In this document: piece by piece, positions 7,554-15,778 of the stretch
Layout of the letters: every line of letters begins with the position of its first letter
How positions within the stretch are numbered: position 1 is the stretch's first letter
The notes under the pieces: generated by a model
Told to the model about the DNA's origin: nothing
The model's database searches: none
What the model saw: only the letters and a program-made list of their open reading frames with translations
NCBI GenBank assembly: GCA_001275005.1
Contig: JWZX01002617.1
Span: forward strand, 1 to 18,801
Reading direction: 5' to 3'
DNA from: Chrysochromulina tobinii
Lineage: Eukaryota; Haptophyta; Prymnesiales; Chrysochromulinaceae
DNA length: 18,801 nucleotides
Program-made: the position numbers and the translations under genes

Positions 7554-8813
7554 ATGAAGTCTGAAGTTATGACACCCGCCCAATCGAGTAGCTTGCCACT
7601 CTTGCACTTTGCCGCGTGGCTCGACAGCGGCAGAAGCGCCATGCCGTCCATGCTCAGCGCGCCACGCTCGCATGTTCTCTTGGCCCGGCACCTCAACCTT
7701 TTGCAAGATGTTTCGGGTGATGCACGACGCCTGGATGAGCTGCAGCGGCTGCGGCAGCGCGCCTGTGCACGCCCGGATCTGCCCAGCTCGGCCGCATTCG
7801 CGAAACTCATATTTGGAGCCAAGATGCCCGAGCCCAAGCCAACGAACGTGCCCCCACGCGACCCGTCGATTGGCAAGCACGGCAAGCCGAAGCGACCTTC
7901 AGGCAAGCACAAGCCGCGCTCTGGCAAGCGCACCGAGCGGCCCGTCGAGGTGGTCAAGGAGGACAAGGCCAACGTCTCGCGCTCGGGTCGGTCGGTCAAG
8001 ACCCCGAGCAAGTTCAAGGAGCCCGAGCGGCCCGCTCTACAGCACCACATGCGGCTGCAGCTCAGTCCGAATTCACGCAAGCGCACGGGCGCGTCCGACG
8101 AGCCCGCGCGCCCAACGCCTAAGTCAGCGCGCTCCGGCGCGCGGCGACCGCGCAGCGCAGCGGGCGAGGACGACCCTGGTGAGGAAGAGCCTGCTGCGAG
8201 TGCGACATACGGCTACGAGGCCGCGTGCATCAGCATCGGCGACGACTTCCAGGCGGAGGTCCTGCCGGCGCCCGTGCCATCCACGTGTTTCGAGCGCGGC
8301 GACACCCTCGTTTGGAGCGCCACACGCATGGGTGCCGCCGGCATGGGTGGCATCGCTCTCGATGCCTACCTCGCGAAGTCGTTGGCTCTCGTCGGTGGCC
8401 CACCGCAGCAGCCGCCGACACAAACATCGGCGCAGCAGGACTTCCCGATCGAGCTGGCGCTGGCAGCACTGCATGCGTGTGGCGGTGACGCGGCGGCCGC
8501 ATTGGCGCAGCTGCAACGGAGCTCCGGCGGCTCAGGCGAGACTTGGAGTAAGGTGGAGGAGCGACATCTGCATGCGGCGCTCGCGAGATCCAAAACCGTC
8601 GACCTGCGAAGCGTGCGCGACTACGTGAAGACCAAAGACCTTAAGGCCGTCGTGCGCTACTTCTACGTGGTCGATGGCGAGCGCAAGAAGGAGCACCGAG
8701 ACAAGGAGCGCGAGAGATACGATCTCGAGCAAGGTGGACAGGCGCATCCCGACGCTCATATGCAGCACGTCGCAGAGTTGCCCCAGTTCCAGCGGCTGGG
8801 TAATGATGATTGA
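7554..8813 (+). CDS. ELM2-SANT domain chromatin corepressor-like protein
   Basis: A 419-residue protein probably acting in the nucleus as a scaffold for histone deacetylase. An ELM2 domain starts near residue 226 with ISIGDDFQAEVLP, continues with FERGDTLVW and the usual AYLAKSLAL helix, and ends in a helical stretch (ELALAALHACGGDAAAALAQ) before the SANT domain. SANT spans about residues 331-373, starting TWSKVEERHLHAALARS and ending LKAVVRYFYV. This tandem is the signature of MTA, MIER, RERE and CoREST proteins, where ELM2-SANT recruits HDAC1/2. The segment at residues 105-210 is basic (Lys, Arg, Pro, Ser), with an RSGRSVKTPSKFKEPE element that may contact DNA or act as a nuclear localisation signal. 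The first 90 residues are unrecognised. No BAH or zinc-finger domain is seen, so this is a minimal version. Confidence 0.85.
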   Translation: MKSEVMTPAQSSSLPLLHFAAWLDSGRSAMPSMLSAPRSHVLLARHLNLLQDVSGDARRLDELQRLRQRACARPDLPSSAAFAKLIFGAKMPEPKPTNVPPRDPSIGKHGKPKRPSGKHKPRSGKRTERPVEVVKEDKANVSRSGRSVKTPSKFKEPERPALQHHMRLQLSPNSRKRTGASDEPARPTPKSARSGARRPRSAAGEDDPGEEEPAASATYGYEAACISIGDDFQAEVLPAPVPSTCFERGDTLVWSATRMGAAGMGGIALDAYLAKSLALVGGPPQQPPTQTSAQQDFPIELALAALHACGGDAAAALAQLQRSSGGSGETWSKVEERHLHAALARSKTVDLRSVRDYVKTKDLKAVVRYFYVVDGERKKEHRDKERERYDLEQGGQAHPDAHMQHVAELPQFQRLGNDD

Positions 8814-9245
8814 TGTGATGCTTTGAATTGGCTGTCGACACAGCGGAAACATGTTTCAGTTGTAACTGAGTTGTGAGCGGCGGTCCGGTGCGAGAGCGGT
8901 TCGGAAACTTCGAATCTACCGAGACTATGCACTATCGTTACCCCCGCACGGCGCACGCACCCGACGGCGACGCCCGGCCGGGCCGGTGCACTTCGTCACA
9001 CTAGCCTGAGACCCCTGGAAACCTGAGCAGGAGGCAGCCGTGATTGCGAACGTGCTGGAATGACTTGTTTTTCACCCCCCGCCGCGCCTCCGAGGGCCCC
9101 AACTTCTAACTCCAGGGAGTATCGAAACACACCCACTGGACACCTCCTGGGCAAAAAAAAGCTTCATGTCCTCAGCGGTCCGACCGGACTTCAGAACCGC
9201 TCCCCGCGCCCCCCGCACACATCCTCTCAGCTGCGACCTGAACGC
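8814..9245. other. Convergent intergenic region, 3' UTRs
   Basis: The ELM2-SANT gene (+) and deoxyhypusine synthase (-) converge here. I see no gene, repeat or RNA in it. An A run (AAAAAAAA near 9155) lies 3' of both genes. Confidence 0.4.
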
Positions 9246-10364
9246 TCACTTGGCCGGCGTTTCACCTTCCCGGGCAAACGTCTGCGCGACCAGGAGTGGC
9301 ATGATGAGCGTTGCCTCGGCCGTAACCTTGACAGGGGTCGCATCCAACCGAATCTTGCCCCACGAGACGGCCTCGTCGGGCTTGGCGCCCGAATCGGAGC
9401 CATCGAAGTCGTGCGCGGTGTTGACGAAGACGGAGTAGTTGGCGCCGTTGCGCATCAGGTTGGCGTTGCAGATGTGGTGCTTCACCAGACCGCCGCCAAA
9501 GATCAACATGCCCGTGCGCCGGGCGGTGCGCGCCATGTCGTTGAGCTTGCGAATGTCCTGCGCAATGTCGCAGATGAAGCCGGGGTTCTTGAACGAGTGG
9601 AAGTAGATCATGTCGCCGATCGAGCCGTCGGTGATCGCCGGGCAGAAGATCGGGATGTCGTTCTTGGCGGCCCAGTAGAGCACCGACGACTTGTCGTTGA
9701 TGCGTTCGCCCATGCGCTTGATCATCGTGGACGGAGTCCAGATGGTCTTCGTTGCGCCGAGCTGTTCAGCCAGCATCTCGTCGAGGATGGGCGAGAACCA
9801 GTCCTCGAACAGGCAGTAGTTCCGATTGGGTACGAGCAGGTTGCCAATGCGGTTGATCCCCTTGGAGCGCAGCTCGGCGCCCTTGAGCGCAAAATCGCCC
9901 ATGTAGTGATGCGCCATGCACTTAATCAGATCCTCCTCGACGCCACCGGCCGTGGTGACCAGGCAGCTCACCTTTTTGTGCTCGACCAGGTAGCGTATCG
10001 TCTCGCGCGTGCCCGCCGAAATCAGGTTGGATGTGCAGCCCAAGAAGATGGTCGTGCGCACCTTGGCGCGCGCCTCCGGATCCGGAGGATTGCCATCGAT
10101 GTCAATCTCGTCCGGCGCCACGGGCTCGTCGGACAAGCGCCACGCCAGCATCTTGTTGATCTCATCGACCGCGAGGCCAAAATTGGTCGCCTGGAAGCCA
10201 GTTGTCGCAAAGGACTGTAGCACTGCATTCAGATCGACGCCGTTGTTGAAGTCATAGCCTTTGACGGGAACCGAGCCCGCCGGCATTTCCGACGACTCTC
10301 CTAGCACGGCAGTCTGAAGAATCGCGGGCAGCGTGCCCAGCAGGCGATCGCCAGTCTCGGTCAT
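9246..10364 (-). CDS. DHPS: Deoxyhypusine synthase
   Basis: This enzyme makes the first step of hypusine formation: NAD-dependent transfer of the 4-aminobutyl group of spermidine to one lysine of translation factor eIF5A, in the cytosol. The family is unmistakable: [36 protein letters not shown], the NAD-binding [45 protein letters not shown] and the active-site loop SWGKIRLDA. The catalytic Lys is residue 337, matching Lys329 of the human enzyme. I chose ATG 10364 because it gives 372 residues, close to the usual 370, and begins just before the conserved N-terminus. In-frame ATGs at 10406 and 10550 would add 14 or 62 residues, the latter of Arg/Pro-rich sequence that overlaps a duplicated intergenic block, so I read them as leader. 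No intron or lesion is seen; the gene looks functional. Confidence 0.95.
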   Translation of the reverse strand: MTETGDRLLGTLPAILQTAVLGESSEMPAGSVPVKGYDFNNGVDLNAVLQSFATTGFQATNFGLAVDEINKMLAWRLSDEPVAPDEIDIDGNPPDPEARAKVRTTIFLGCTSNLISAGTRETIRYLVEHKKVSCLVTTAGGVEEDLIKCMAHHYMGDFALKGAELRSKGINRIGNLLVPNRNYCLFEDWFSPILDEMLAEQLGATKTIWTPSTMIKRMGERINDKSSVLYWAAKNDIPIFCPAITDGSIGDMIYFHSFKNPGFICDIAQDIRKLNDMARTARRTGMLIFGGGLVKHHICNANLMRNGANYSVFVNTAHDFDGSDSGAKPDEAVSWGKIRLDATPVKVTAEATLIMPLLVAQTFAREGETPAK

Positions 10365-10551
10365 CACTGCCTGAGGGACTAGCGTGAAGGCCGACACGTC
10401 GCACATGCGCCCGAGACGACGCCATGACTTTTCTTCCGCCCTCCACCCTCCAAATGAAGGGGGGGGATGTAAGTGCACTCGCTCACGTCGCCGCCTTGTG
10501 CCGCCTCTTGGCACTTGGGCGGTTCTGGGCCGGTGTGTGGCATTCGCCATC

Positions 10552-10695
10552 TCAACTGCCGATGACGCGCCCGCACGACGTCATTTGAGACGGTAATCAG
10601 GACACGCGGTAATAGGGTAATTGCCAATTGCTTGAAGTTGAGGACAGGTTTGACTGAGCCTGAGCATCAATTGCCGAGGACGCGCCCGCAGACGT
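10552..10695 (+). repeat. Duplicated 29-base block, copies 115 bp apart
   Basis: 10552-10581 (TCAACTGCCGATGACGCGCC, then CGCACGACGT) and 10667-10695 (TCAATTGCCGAGGACGCGCC, then CGCAGACGT) match at nearly all positions. Both lie upstream of the deoxyhypusine synthase start. They could be promoter elements or an old tandem duplication. Confidence 0.7.
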
Positions 10696-10713
10696 GTACA
10701 GGCTGCTGGCAGC

Positions 10714-10842
10714 ATTTCGTCAAATTTCGTCAAAGAGTCTCGTAGAGTTGTAGCGCACGGCGCGGGAAAAGTTTCGTTGAAATTTCGTCAGTAAGGGCCG
10801 GTAAATTTCGTCATGGGCTTTACCGGCCGTAAATTTCCGTTA
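10714..10842 (+). repeat. AAATTTCGTCA repeat cluster
   Basis: The 11-mer AAATTTCGTCA occurs exactly at 10722-10732, 10780-10790 and 10803-10813. A shortened copy (ATTTCGTCA) is at 10714-10722, and variants are GTTTCGTTGA near 10771 and AAATTTCCGTTA at 10831-10842. The density is far above that elsewhere in the window. The function is unknown; a multi-copy transcription factor site or the remains of a small repeat element are both possible. Confidence 0.7.
10796..10828. repeat. Perfect 10-bp inverted repeat (hairpin)
   Basis: GGCCGGTAAA at 10796-10805 is complemented exactly by TTTACCGGCC at 10819-10828, with a 13-base spacer containing one of the TTTCGTCA repeats. It could form a stable hairpin in DNA or RNA or be a dimeric binding site. 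Confidence 0.75.
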
Positions 10843-11114
10843 CAGGACTGCTTCAGGCATTTCCTTCGGACGAGTTGGAGGATGATTCATGTGCAAGAGA
10901 TTGAATACGAACGGCCGAGTAGGTGTTGAGGAGGGGCGTCTCTTGGGCCTCCAGTGGGAATTAGTTGGGGTTCGTCAAGATTCGGGGGAAAGGTAAGGCC
11001 CCAGGATCATGAAGGCTGTCCCGGAACTGAATGTATGTGGCTGAATTGTGCTTTGTGCGTTTGTTCACAGGGGTCCCAGAGCCGTGTCTTTGAAAACAGC
11101 CGAGAACGCGCAAG

Positions 11115-11748
11115 ATGCGGCTCTTCGGCCACGCCATGCTTCGCGCTTCATTCGCCGCATTACTGTCCACTGCCGCAGCCTTGGCAAAGCACCCAGCGGT
11201 GCTTCGGCAGCCGACGTGTGCGTCAGCTACTCACACGCAATGTCGCACAGCAATGGCCGCGCCGACGATGCTCATCTCGCTCACGCCACGCGTTACCGCC
11301 ATCTGCCAACATGCGGCTTCGCCAATGCGCCGACTGGAGCCTCTTCGCATGCAGGAGGCACCGTTTTGGGAGAATGGTGAGCGTGTGCGCATAACTTTGC
11401 GATGCTATGCCCTTTCGTAGCAGCACCTCATGCGCTCACTTGCCGACCTTCCTCTCTGTCTCAGTGGTGCGCTTCATGCGCTTTGGCGTGACGAGTGTGA
11501 CCGGGCTGATTGCGGGTATGCTCTCGCCGTTCGGAGCCTTCTTGAGGACGCCGACGCTCACAGCAATCGGAGCCACTCTGCTGCTCGGATTCCTTGCTTT
11601 CTTGTACCTCACGTTGCAAGCCATGCAGTCCAACATCGAAATGCCCATCACAGAAGCACCGATCAAGTACGAGGGGACGGTGGTGCGCTCGGAAGCGCCC
11701 GCCGACCCGTCGATGAAAAAGATGCTGCAGGATATATATGGCGAGTGA
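11115..11748 (+). CDS. ycf33: Ycf33/DUF751 plastid membrane protein, nucleus-encoded, one intron
   Basis: Exon 1 is 11115-11376, exon 2 is 11465-11748; the joined product has 181 residues. The intron (11377-11464, 88 bp) starts GTGAGC and ends CTGTCTCAG. Splicing joins phase 1 halves of a Val codon and creates FWENVVRFMRF, the opening of the DUF751/Ycf33 domain. It continues as LIAGMLSPFGAFLRTP and a transmembrane segment (about TAIGATLLLGFLAFLYLTL). Ycf33 is a small thylakoid-associated protein of cyanobacteria and red-lineage plastids, linked in cyanobacteria to photosystem I cyclic electron flow. The N-terminal 80 residues start with a hydrophobic leader (ASFAALLSTAAALA) followed by a Ser/Thr/Arg-rich, acid-poor region, the bipartite signal expected for a secondary plastid. 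A 30-residue tail follows the membrane helix. Without splicing, the two halves are in different frames. Confidence 0.82.
11377..11464 (+). other. Spliceosomal intron of ycf33
   Basis: An 88-bp GT-AG intron: donor G/GTGAGC, a pyrimidine-rich stretch (CTTCCTCTCTGTCTCAG) before the acceptor. Its removal restores a conserved protein motif across the junction, which is the main support. Confidence 0.85.
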
Positions 11749-12029
11749 GAGTGCTCGAAGCGTATTCCACTCTGAGCGAAGGTCAGGGTGGCACTGTCTA
11801 AAGTCTAAAGACTCGGAAGGAAGAGTGATGCCACCATTGACCGGATGCCACCGTTGAGGTACCGCATGACCGCTTGCGGGTCAAGCATCCCTGGTGCGTG
11901 TGTGGAAGTGCACACGCTCTCGACAGAGCACGATCGAGAGCCCACGACGGCGCAGGAAATTTCCGGAAAATTCACAACGTGATTCCTCGCGGTCCTGCGT
12001 CCTCCCTCCATCGCGTCGCATCCGCTCCG

Positions 12030-12674
12030 ATGTTTGCCAGCCTCGTGGTTATGACTCTTAGCTTCTCGCCCGGCTCGCTCTCCACGCGCCGCGACATGCT
12101 TGCGCAGTTCGTCGCCGGCGCTGCTGCGGCGGCGCCACTGGCGGCTCATGCGGTCTCTGCTCGCACTGGGACGTCCAGCGTTTTTACGGGCGAATACGAC
12201 GATCCCAACCACCCTGGCTGTCTCCGGAGCGTCAAAGTCGTCGGGCCTAAGGTCGATCCCGCTGGGCGCAAGGGCCGCAACCCTGTCGCGTATGTCAAGG
12301 GCGTGGATACAACAGTGCCGGGGAAATACATGTGCGATCGTGTGCCGGAGCTGTCCGAGGTGTGGAAGCTCGAGGGCAAGGTATCCGAGGACGGTGAGTC
12401 CATCTCGATCGATTTCTCGCCTAAGACGAAAGGTGAAGTCGGCATGCTCATTGGCAAGTGGGACACTTTTGGCTCACCCGGCATCACCTTCCCCGACGGC
12501 AACAAATGTACGCCCGCCCGCCCTGCGTAACTGGGTGCGCGCCTCTCGTGCCACCTATCGACCACCTGACGCTCGCCGTGCACGCGTGCGCCACCGTCCG
12601 ATGACGCAGGGGTCAAGGTCGCCGACGGCACGCCTGCTCGCCGGCCGAAGACCGTCACCCTCAACTCGGATTGA
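12030..12674 (+). CDS. Thylakoid-lumen-type plastid protein with Tat-like leader, one intron
   Basis: Exon 1 is 12030-12507, exon 2 is 12610-12674; 180 residues. The intron (12508-12609) removes an early stop and joins FPDGNK to WVKVADGTPARRPKTV, completing the FPDGNKW motif I expect for this family of conserved algal/plant lumenal proteins. The N-terminus has twin Arg at 20-21, a hydrophobic stretch 23-38 and AHA at 39-41, a thylakoid twin-arginine (Tat) signal with a cleavage site. The mature part starts near residue 42 and contains FTGEYDDPNHPGCLR, a central GKYMCDRVPE, WKLEGK and SISIDFSPKTKGEVG. I know the domain pattern but no established function. The segment before the twin Arg is short for a full secondary-plastid presequence, so an upstream exon may be missing. 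It lies 281 bp after the ycf33 gene on the same strand. Confidence 0.72.
12508..12609 (+). other. Spliceosomal intron near the 3' end of the lumenal protein gene
   Basis: A 102-bp interval from GTACGC to GACGCAG. Its removal splits and repairs a Trp codon (T/GG) and extends the protein by 21 residues to a TGA at 12672. Without it the protein ends in an unrelated Pro/Ala tail. Confidence 0.75.
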
Positions 12675-12857
12675 GACTTTGTTGTGGATGACTCTACATC
12701 TCTACTCGACTTGAGAAAAGAGTTTGAGTGACCGGGGCTGCGAGTCAGTGTTGCCTTGACATTCCTTGCATGTGGCATGTTTGTGATGCACGCATTGGCT
12801 GTGAAGAACCAACATTCTCTTCACACTGTGGCTCCCAGTGTTTATCATTCGACACCC

Positions 12858-12980
12858 AAGACACCGGGACCGGCGTACATACGTATGCAAGCCGTACCAC
12901 CATAGTAGCTCGGGGACCCTGGACCACCGTAGGAACCTACCGGTCGGGACCGTGTGTGTCCCGGCTCCCCCCGGTGTCTT
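12858..12980. repeat. Small foldback element, possibly MITE-like
   Basis: AAGACACCGG at 12858-12867 is repeated in reverse complement as CCGGTGTCTT at 12971-12980. The interior is full of short palindromes: CATACGTATG near 12877, GTAGG-AA-CCTAC near 12930 and CGGGAC/GTCCCG near 12947-12964. It lies between two genes, in the leader region of the Tudor-like gene. The size (about 123 bp) fits a miniature inverted-repeat element, but no target duplication was identified. Confidence 0.45.
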
Positions 12981-13034
12981 TTTCCCGGTAAGGGAATGTG
13001 TGGCTTTCTCTTCACACTTGAATTTCGCGCACCT

Positions 13035-13915
13035 ATGAATGCGTCAGCGCAGAGGCGCAGCGTCATGGATGTCACCGTGTCCGTAGACGACAGCAGTGAA
13101 GACGTGCCTGCCAAGCGTCCTAGGCCCTACCGCATCAAGAAGAAAGCCGCACCGTCTTCCTCCACTGTGTGTGACGCTGCTGTTGCGCCAGCTACCAAAT
13201 GGAATTATGGGGTGCTGATCGCAAAAACAACCGCCCGCATGAATGGCATCGTGGGCAAGTGCATAGCCGTGCTGGATGAGCGTAAGCATAGTCTGCTGCG
13301 ATTATGTGCGTGCGACTCGTCCGCTGCGCCCTTTTGGGAAGCCACGCAGGTCGAGGCCTTTCGGGTGGGCATGACCCTCGAGTATGAGGTGGGCATGGGC
13401 CCGGCAACGGCGTATCCACACAAGACAGAAGACGTCTACGTGGCGAAGTTACGTAGATCGCAGCTCGATCATGCCACCACGTTCTACTCCCACGCCCAAC
13501 TCGGCGCCGCTCTCATGCCGCTCGCGAAGGCGGCCGTCGCCGATGTGTGGGGCGACGAGTGTCTGAGCCTTGACGGCAAGCGACCTGTGGTGCATGCCGG
13601 AGCCCGCGCGCCCTCCCTTGCAGTCATCCAAGGCTACGTGACAGTCTTCGACGATGACAGTGGCCTGGCCACGCTTCAGGCCAGCTGCGGAACGGTGCTA
13701 CCGCGTGTCAAGGTCAACTGCCAGTCGGCGGGAGTCGGCACTTTGCAGGCACCTGCACTATTGCTGATCGGCCTTGCGCGACCCAAACCGCCGAGCACCA
13801 CTTGCCTGGTGCTGCTGATCGGTAAGCTGCCCATGCCACTACCTGTAGCCGCTGCGTCGCAGCTGCCCGCTCAGCCGCACTCTATTTCTCCGTGGCCGGC
13901 CTCTGCTCAAGTGCG

Positions 13916-13980
<65 letters not shown>

Positions 13981-14555
13981 TTCTGCTGCAGCGATGGCAG
14001 AACCGTGAGGCTGCAGCAGCACCCACCGCAATGGTGACGGCGGCGAAGGCGACTGCAGTGCTGCTGGTACCGGGAGCGGTGGCAGTGCCGCCGCTCGCAA
14101 CAGAGGTGGACAGCAGTGGTGGGAAAGCGGTTGCCGATCAGCGAAGACCGGTGGGAGGCAGTTCGTTCCTTTTGGGTGCGAGCGAGGAAGATGCAGAGGA
14201 CGAGGCAGAGAACCAGGAGAAGGAGGAGGAGGGGGAGGGGAAGGGGGGGAAGGAGCTGGTCAAACCAATGGGCGACGGGACGGAGGCGGACCCACAGATG
14301 GCAGTGGAGGTGGCGGGATTGGAAGCAGAGGAGGGGGAAGAGGGGGCTGAGGAAGACGCGCCGGTCCTGCGAGGCACTGCCCTCGTCGGGCGGCGCGTGC
14401 GCGTGTGGTGGCTCGGCGACGGTGACGGTGTGTGCTATGACGGGTTGGTCAAGAGCTTCAGCTCTCGACGGGGCCATCAGATTGCGTACGACGATGGCGA
14501 ACTCCACACGCATAATCTCGATGACTCGGACGAGGAGGTGTGGAAGCTGTGTTGA
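13035..14555 (+). CDS. Tudor-like nuclear protein with polyglutamine tract
   Basis: A 506-residue protein, probably nuclear. A basic cluster KRPRPYRIKKK near residue 35 looks like a nuclear localisation signal. Residues 58-150 (YGVLIAKTTARMNGIVGKC, FWEATQVEAFRVGMTLEYEV) and the later GYVTVFDDDSGLATLQASCG resemble degenerate cold-shock/OB-like units, a tentative call. Next come 21 consecutive Gln codons, then an Ala/Val-rich part and a strongly acidic Glu/Gly/Lys region (about residues 375-440). The last 55 residues form a Tudor-like domain: LVGRRVRVWWLGDGDGVCYD, GLVKSFSSRRGHQIAYDDGE and DEEVWKL, the pattern seen in plant PDS5-type Tudor domains that read modified histones. ATG 13035 was chosen; ATG 13065 is an alternative, and an in-frame ATG at 12954 lies in the foldback repeat. 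No intron is needed. Confidence 0.75.
13917..13979 (+). repeat. Uninterrupted (CAG)21 trinucleotide repeat
   Basis: Twenty-one perfect CAG units in frame encode a polyglutamine tract. No CAA interruption is present, so the tract should be prone to slippage and length polymorphism. Confidence 0.97.
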
Positions 14556-14815
14556 ATTGTGCGGGCTCGGTTCAAGCGCTCCGCTCTGTTGACCTATTGC
14601 ACAGTGTTCAAAGCCTATGAGGTAATTACCCGTACCTGAGTCGGTGGGAAGGTCCCCCGCCCGCCCTAGTCAAAAGAAGTGCGCCGCGCGTAACGTGGCG
14701 TAAGGCGAATGTTGGAAAGCTATATTTGAGGGTCGGCTTTGAACATGTGGCATCAGTTCCTAATTCACGAAAGGAGCGTGCCCCACTCTACAGTAAGCGC
14801 TGGCCATATTCATTT

Positions 14816-15778
14816 TCACTGCAGACGGCTCACACCTCTGCGACCCCGCGCCTGCCCACGGCCGCCACGGCCAGGTGCACAACCTCGGCCACCGTCTTCG
14901 CGGCGGTGAGCGGCAGCGCTCAGGGCAGCTTCCACCTCCAGCGTCGCGGCGGCGCCACCACTCCGAGTCGCGTTGTCATGGGCGCCGGAGCCTGGCCGCC
15001 CAACGACGTCTACCTCGATGCCAGCTTCGCGCAAGCGACGGCACAGCGTTTGCGCGATGCCGTCGGCGTGGCAGCGCTTCGGGAAGCACCAGCACATCAG
15101 GCGCAGCGACTCGCCAGCCCGCAGGCGCGCCTCAGCCGCGCCGAGCGCGTCGGAGAGCTCCTGGCGCGCTGCTGGATTCCTGAAGCGTCCGTCGACACGC
15201 AATTGGTGCTTGGCTGCGATCGCGTCAAGATTGGCACCGAGCGGGTCCTCGAGGAGCTCCTCGCACGCGTTGCACACGGCATCACGGAAGTGCTCATCGT
15301 GCCCATCAGCGCCCATTGGGAATGGATTGCCGAAGGCTGTCTGCCGGTCCACGCGCAAGTCCTGGACGCCTGGTGGCGGACGTGCCGCCGGTCCTTTTTT
15401 GCTCAGATTGCCCACAAAAAGAGACGGCCGAGGTGCCGGGACGGTTTCGGAGATTGGCACGGCCAGCAGGGGAGCTGGGGGAGGAGCAGGCACAGGCACA
15501 GGCACCGGCAGCACCCCAGGCTTGCGTTCCGCCTTCTTGGGTGCGGCGGCGTCCCATTCCTCGAGGCCGCCGAAAAAGTCTTGAAACTCTTGGCGTGTGT
15601 ACATCTCACCATCGGGGGCGCGGCGCTTGGCGCTACCGGCAGCAATATCCATGCGCTTCAGGCTGAGCGACATTTCTTCCACGGCATCGGTAGGAGCACG
15701 ACGTGGCGTGGTCGTCGGCGGCTGAGCAGCCATCGCGACAGTGGAATCTTCTATGTCTTGACGCAGCGCCGGGAGCAT
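14816..15778 (-). CDS. DUF4326 domain protein
   Basis: A 320-residue protein starting at ATG 15778; the frame is open upstream but has no ATG. The C-terminal half holds a DUF4326 domain: VDRQTAFGNPFPMG at its start and LRLMCWCFPKRCHADGIAQT at its end. The FGNPF and Cys-x-Cys...Cys-His elements are the hallmark of this domain, found in phages, bacteria and algae, whose function is not established. The N-terminal half has MYTRQEFQDFFGGLEEWDAA, a short YTxxEFxxxxG...W motif that I have seen as an add-on in algal proteins, and a Pro/Val-rich linker. The C-terminal 60 residues are Gly/Arg/Ala-rich and unrecognised. The gene converges with the Tudor-like gene and diverges from riboflavin kinase. 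Confidence 0.78.
   Translation of the reverse strand: MLPALRQDIEDSTVAMAAQPPTTTPRRAPTDAVEEMSLSLKRMDIAAGSAKRRAPDGEMYTRQEFQDFFGGLEEWDAAAPKKAERKPGVLPVPVPVPAPPPAPLLAVPISETVPAPRPSLFVGNLSKKGPAARPPPGVQDLRVDRQTAFGNPFPMGADGHDEHFRDAVCNACEELLEDPLGANLDAIAAKHQLRVDGRFRNPAARQELSDALGAAEARLRAGESLRLMCWCFPKRCHADGIAQTLCRRLREAGIEVDVVGRPGSGAHDNATRSGGAAATLEVEAALSAAAHRREDGGRGCAPGRGGRGQARGRRGVSRLQ

Larger units (their letters stand above)
10365..11114. promoter_or_regulatory. Repeat-rich divergent intergenic region
   Basis: This 750-bp interval lies between head-to-head deoxyhypusine synthase (-) and Ycf33 (+) genes. It contains a duplicated 29-base block, a cluster of AAATTTCGTCA-type repeats and a perfect hairpin, listed separately. 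No protein is supported. Roughly 10850-11110 shows no further structure and is probably the Ycf33 promoter and leader. Confidence 0.5.

Noticed and set aside
7609-8628. 339-residue Arg/Ser-rich frame on the plus strand
   Set aside because: It is a shifted-frame shadow of the ELM2-SANT gene, which has recognisable domains in the other frame.
9060-10220. 386-residue open frame on the plus strand
   Set aside because: It is antisense to the deoxyhypusine synthase gene, rich in Arg, Val and His, and has no motif; long antisense frames are expected opposite GC-rich genes.
13839-14513. Minus-strand frame with poly-Leu
   Set aside because: It is the antisense reading of the CAG tract and acidic region of the Tudor-like gene.
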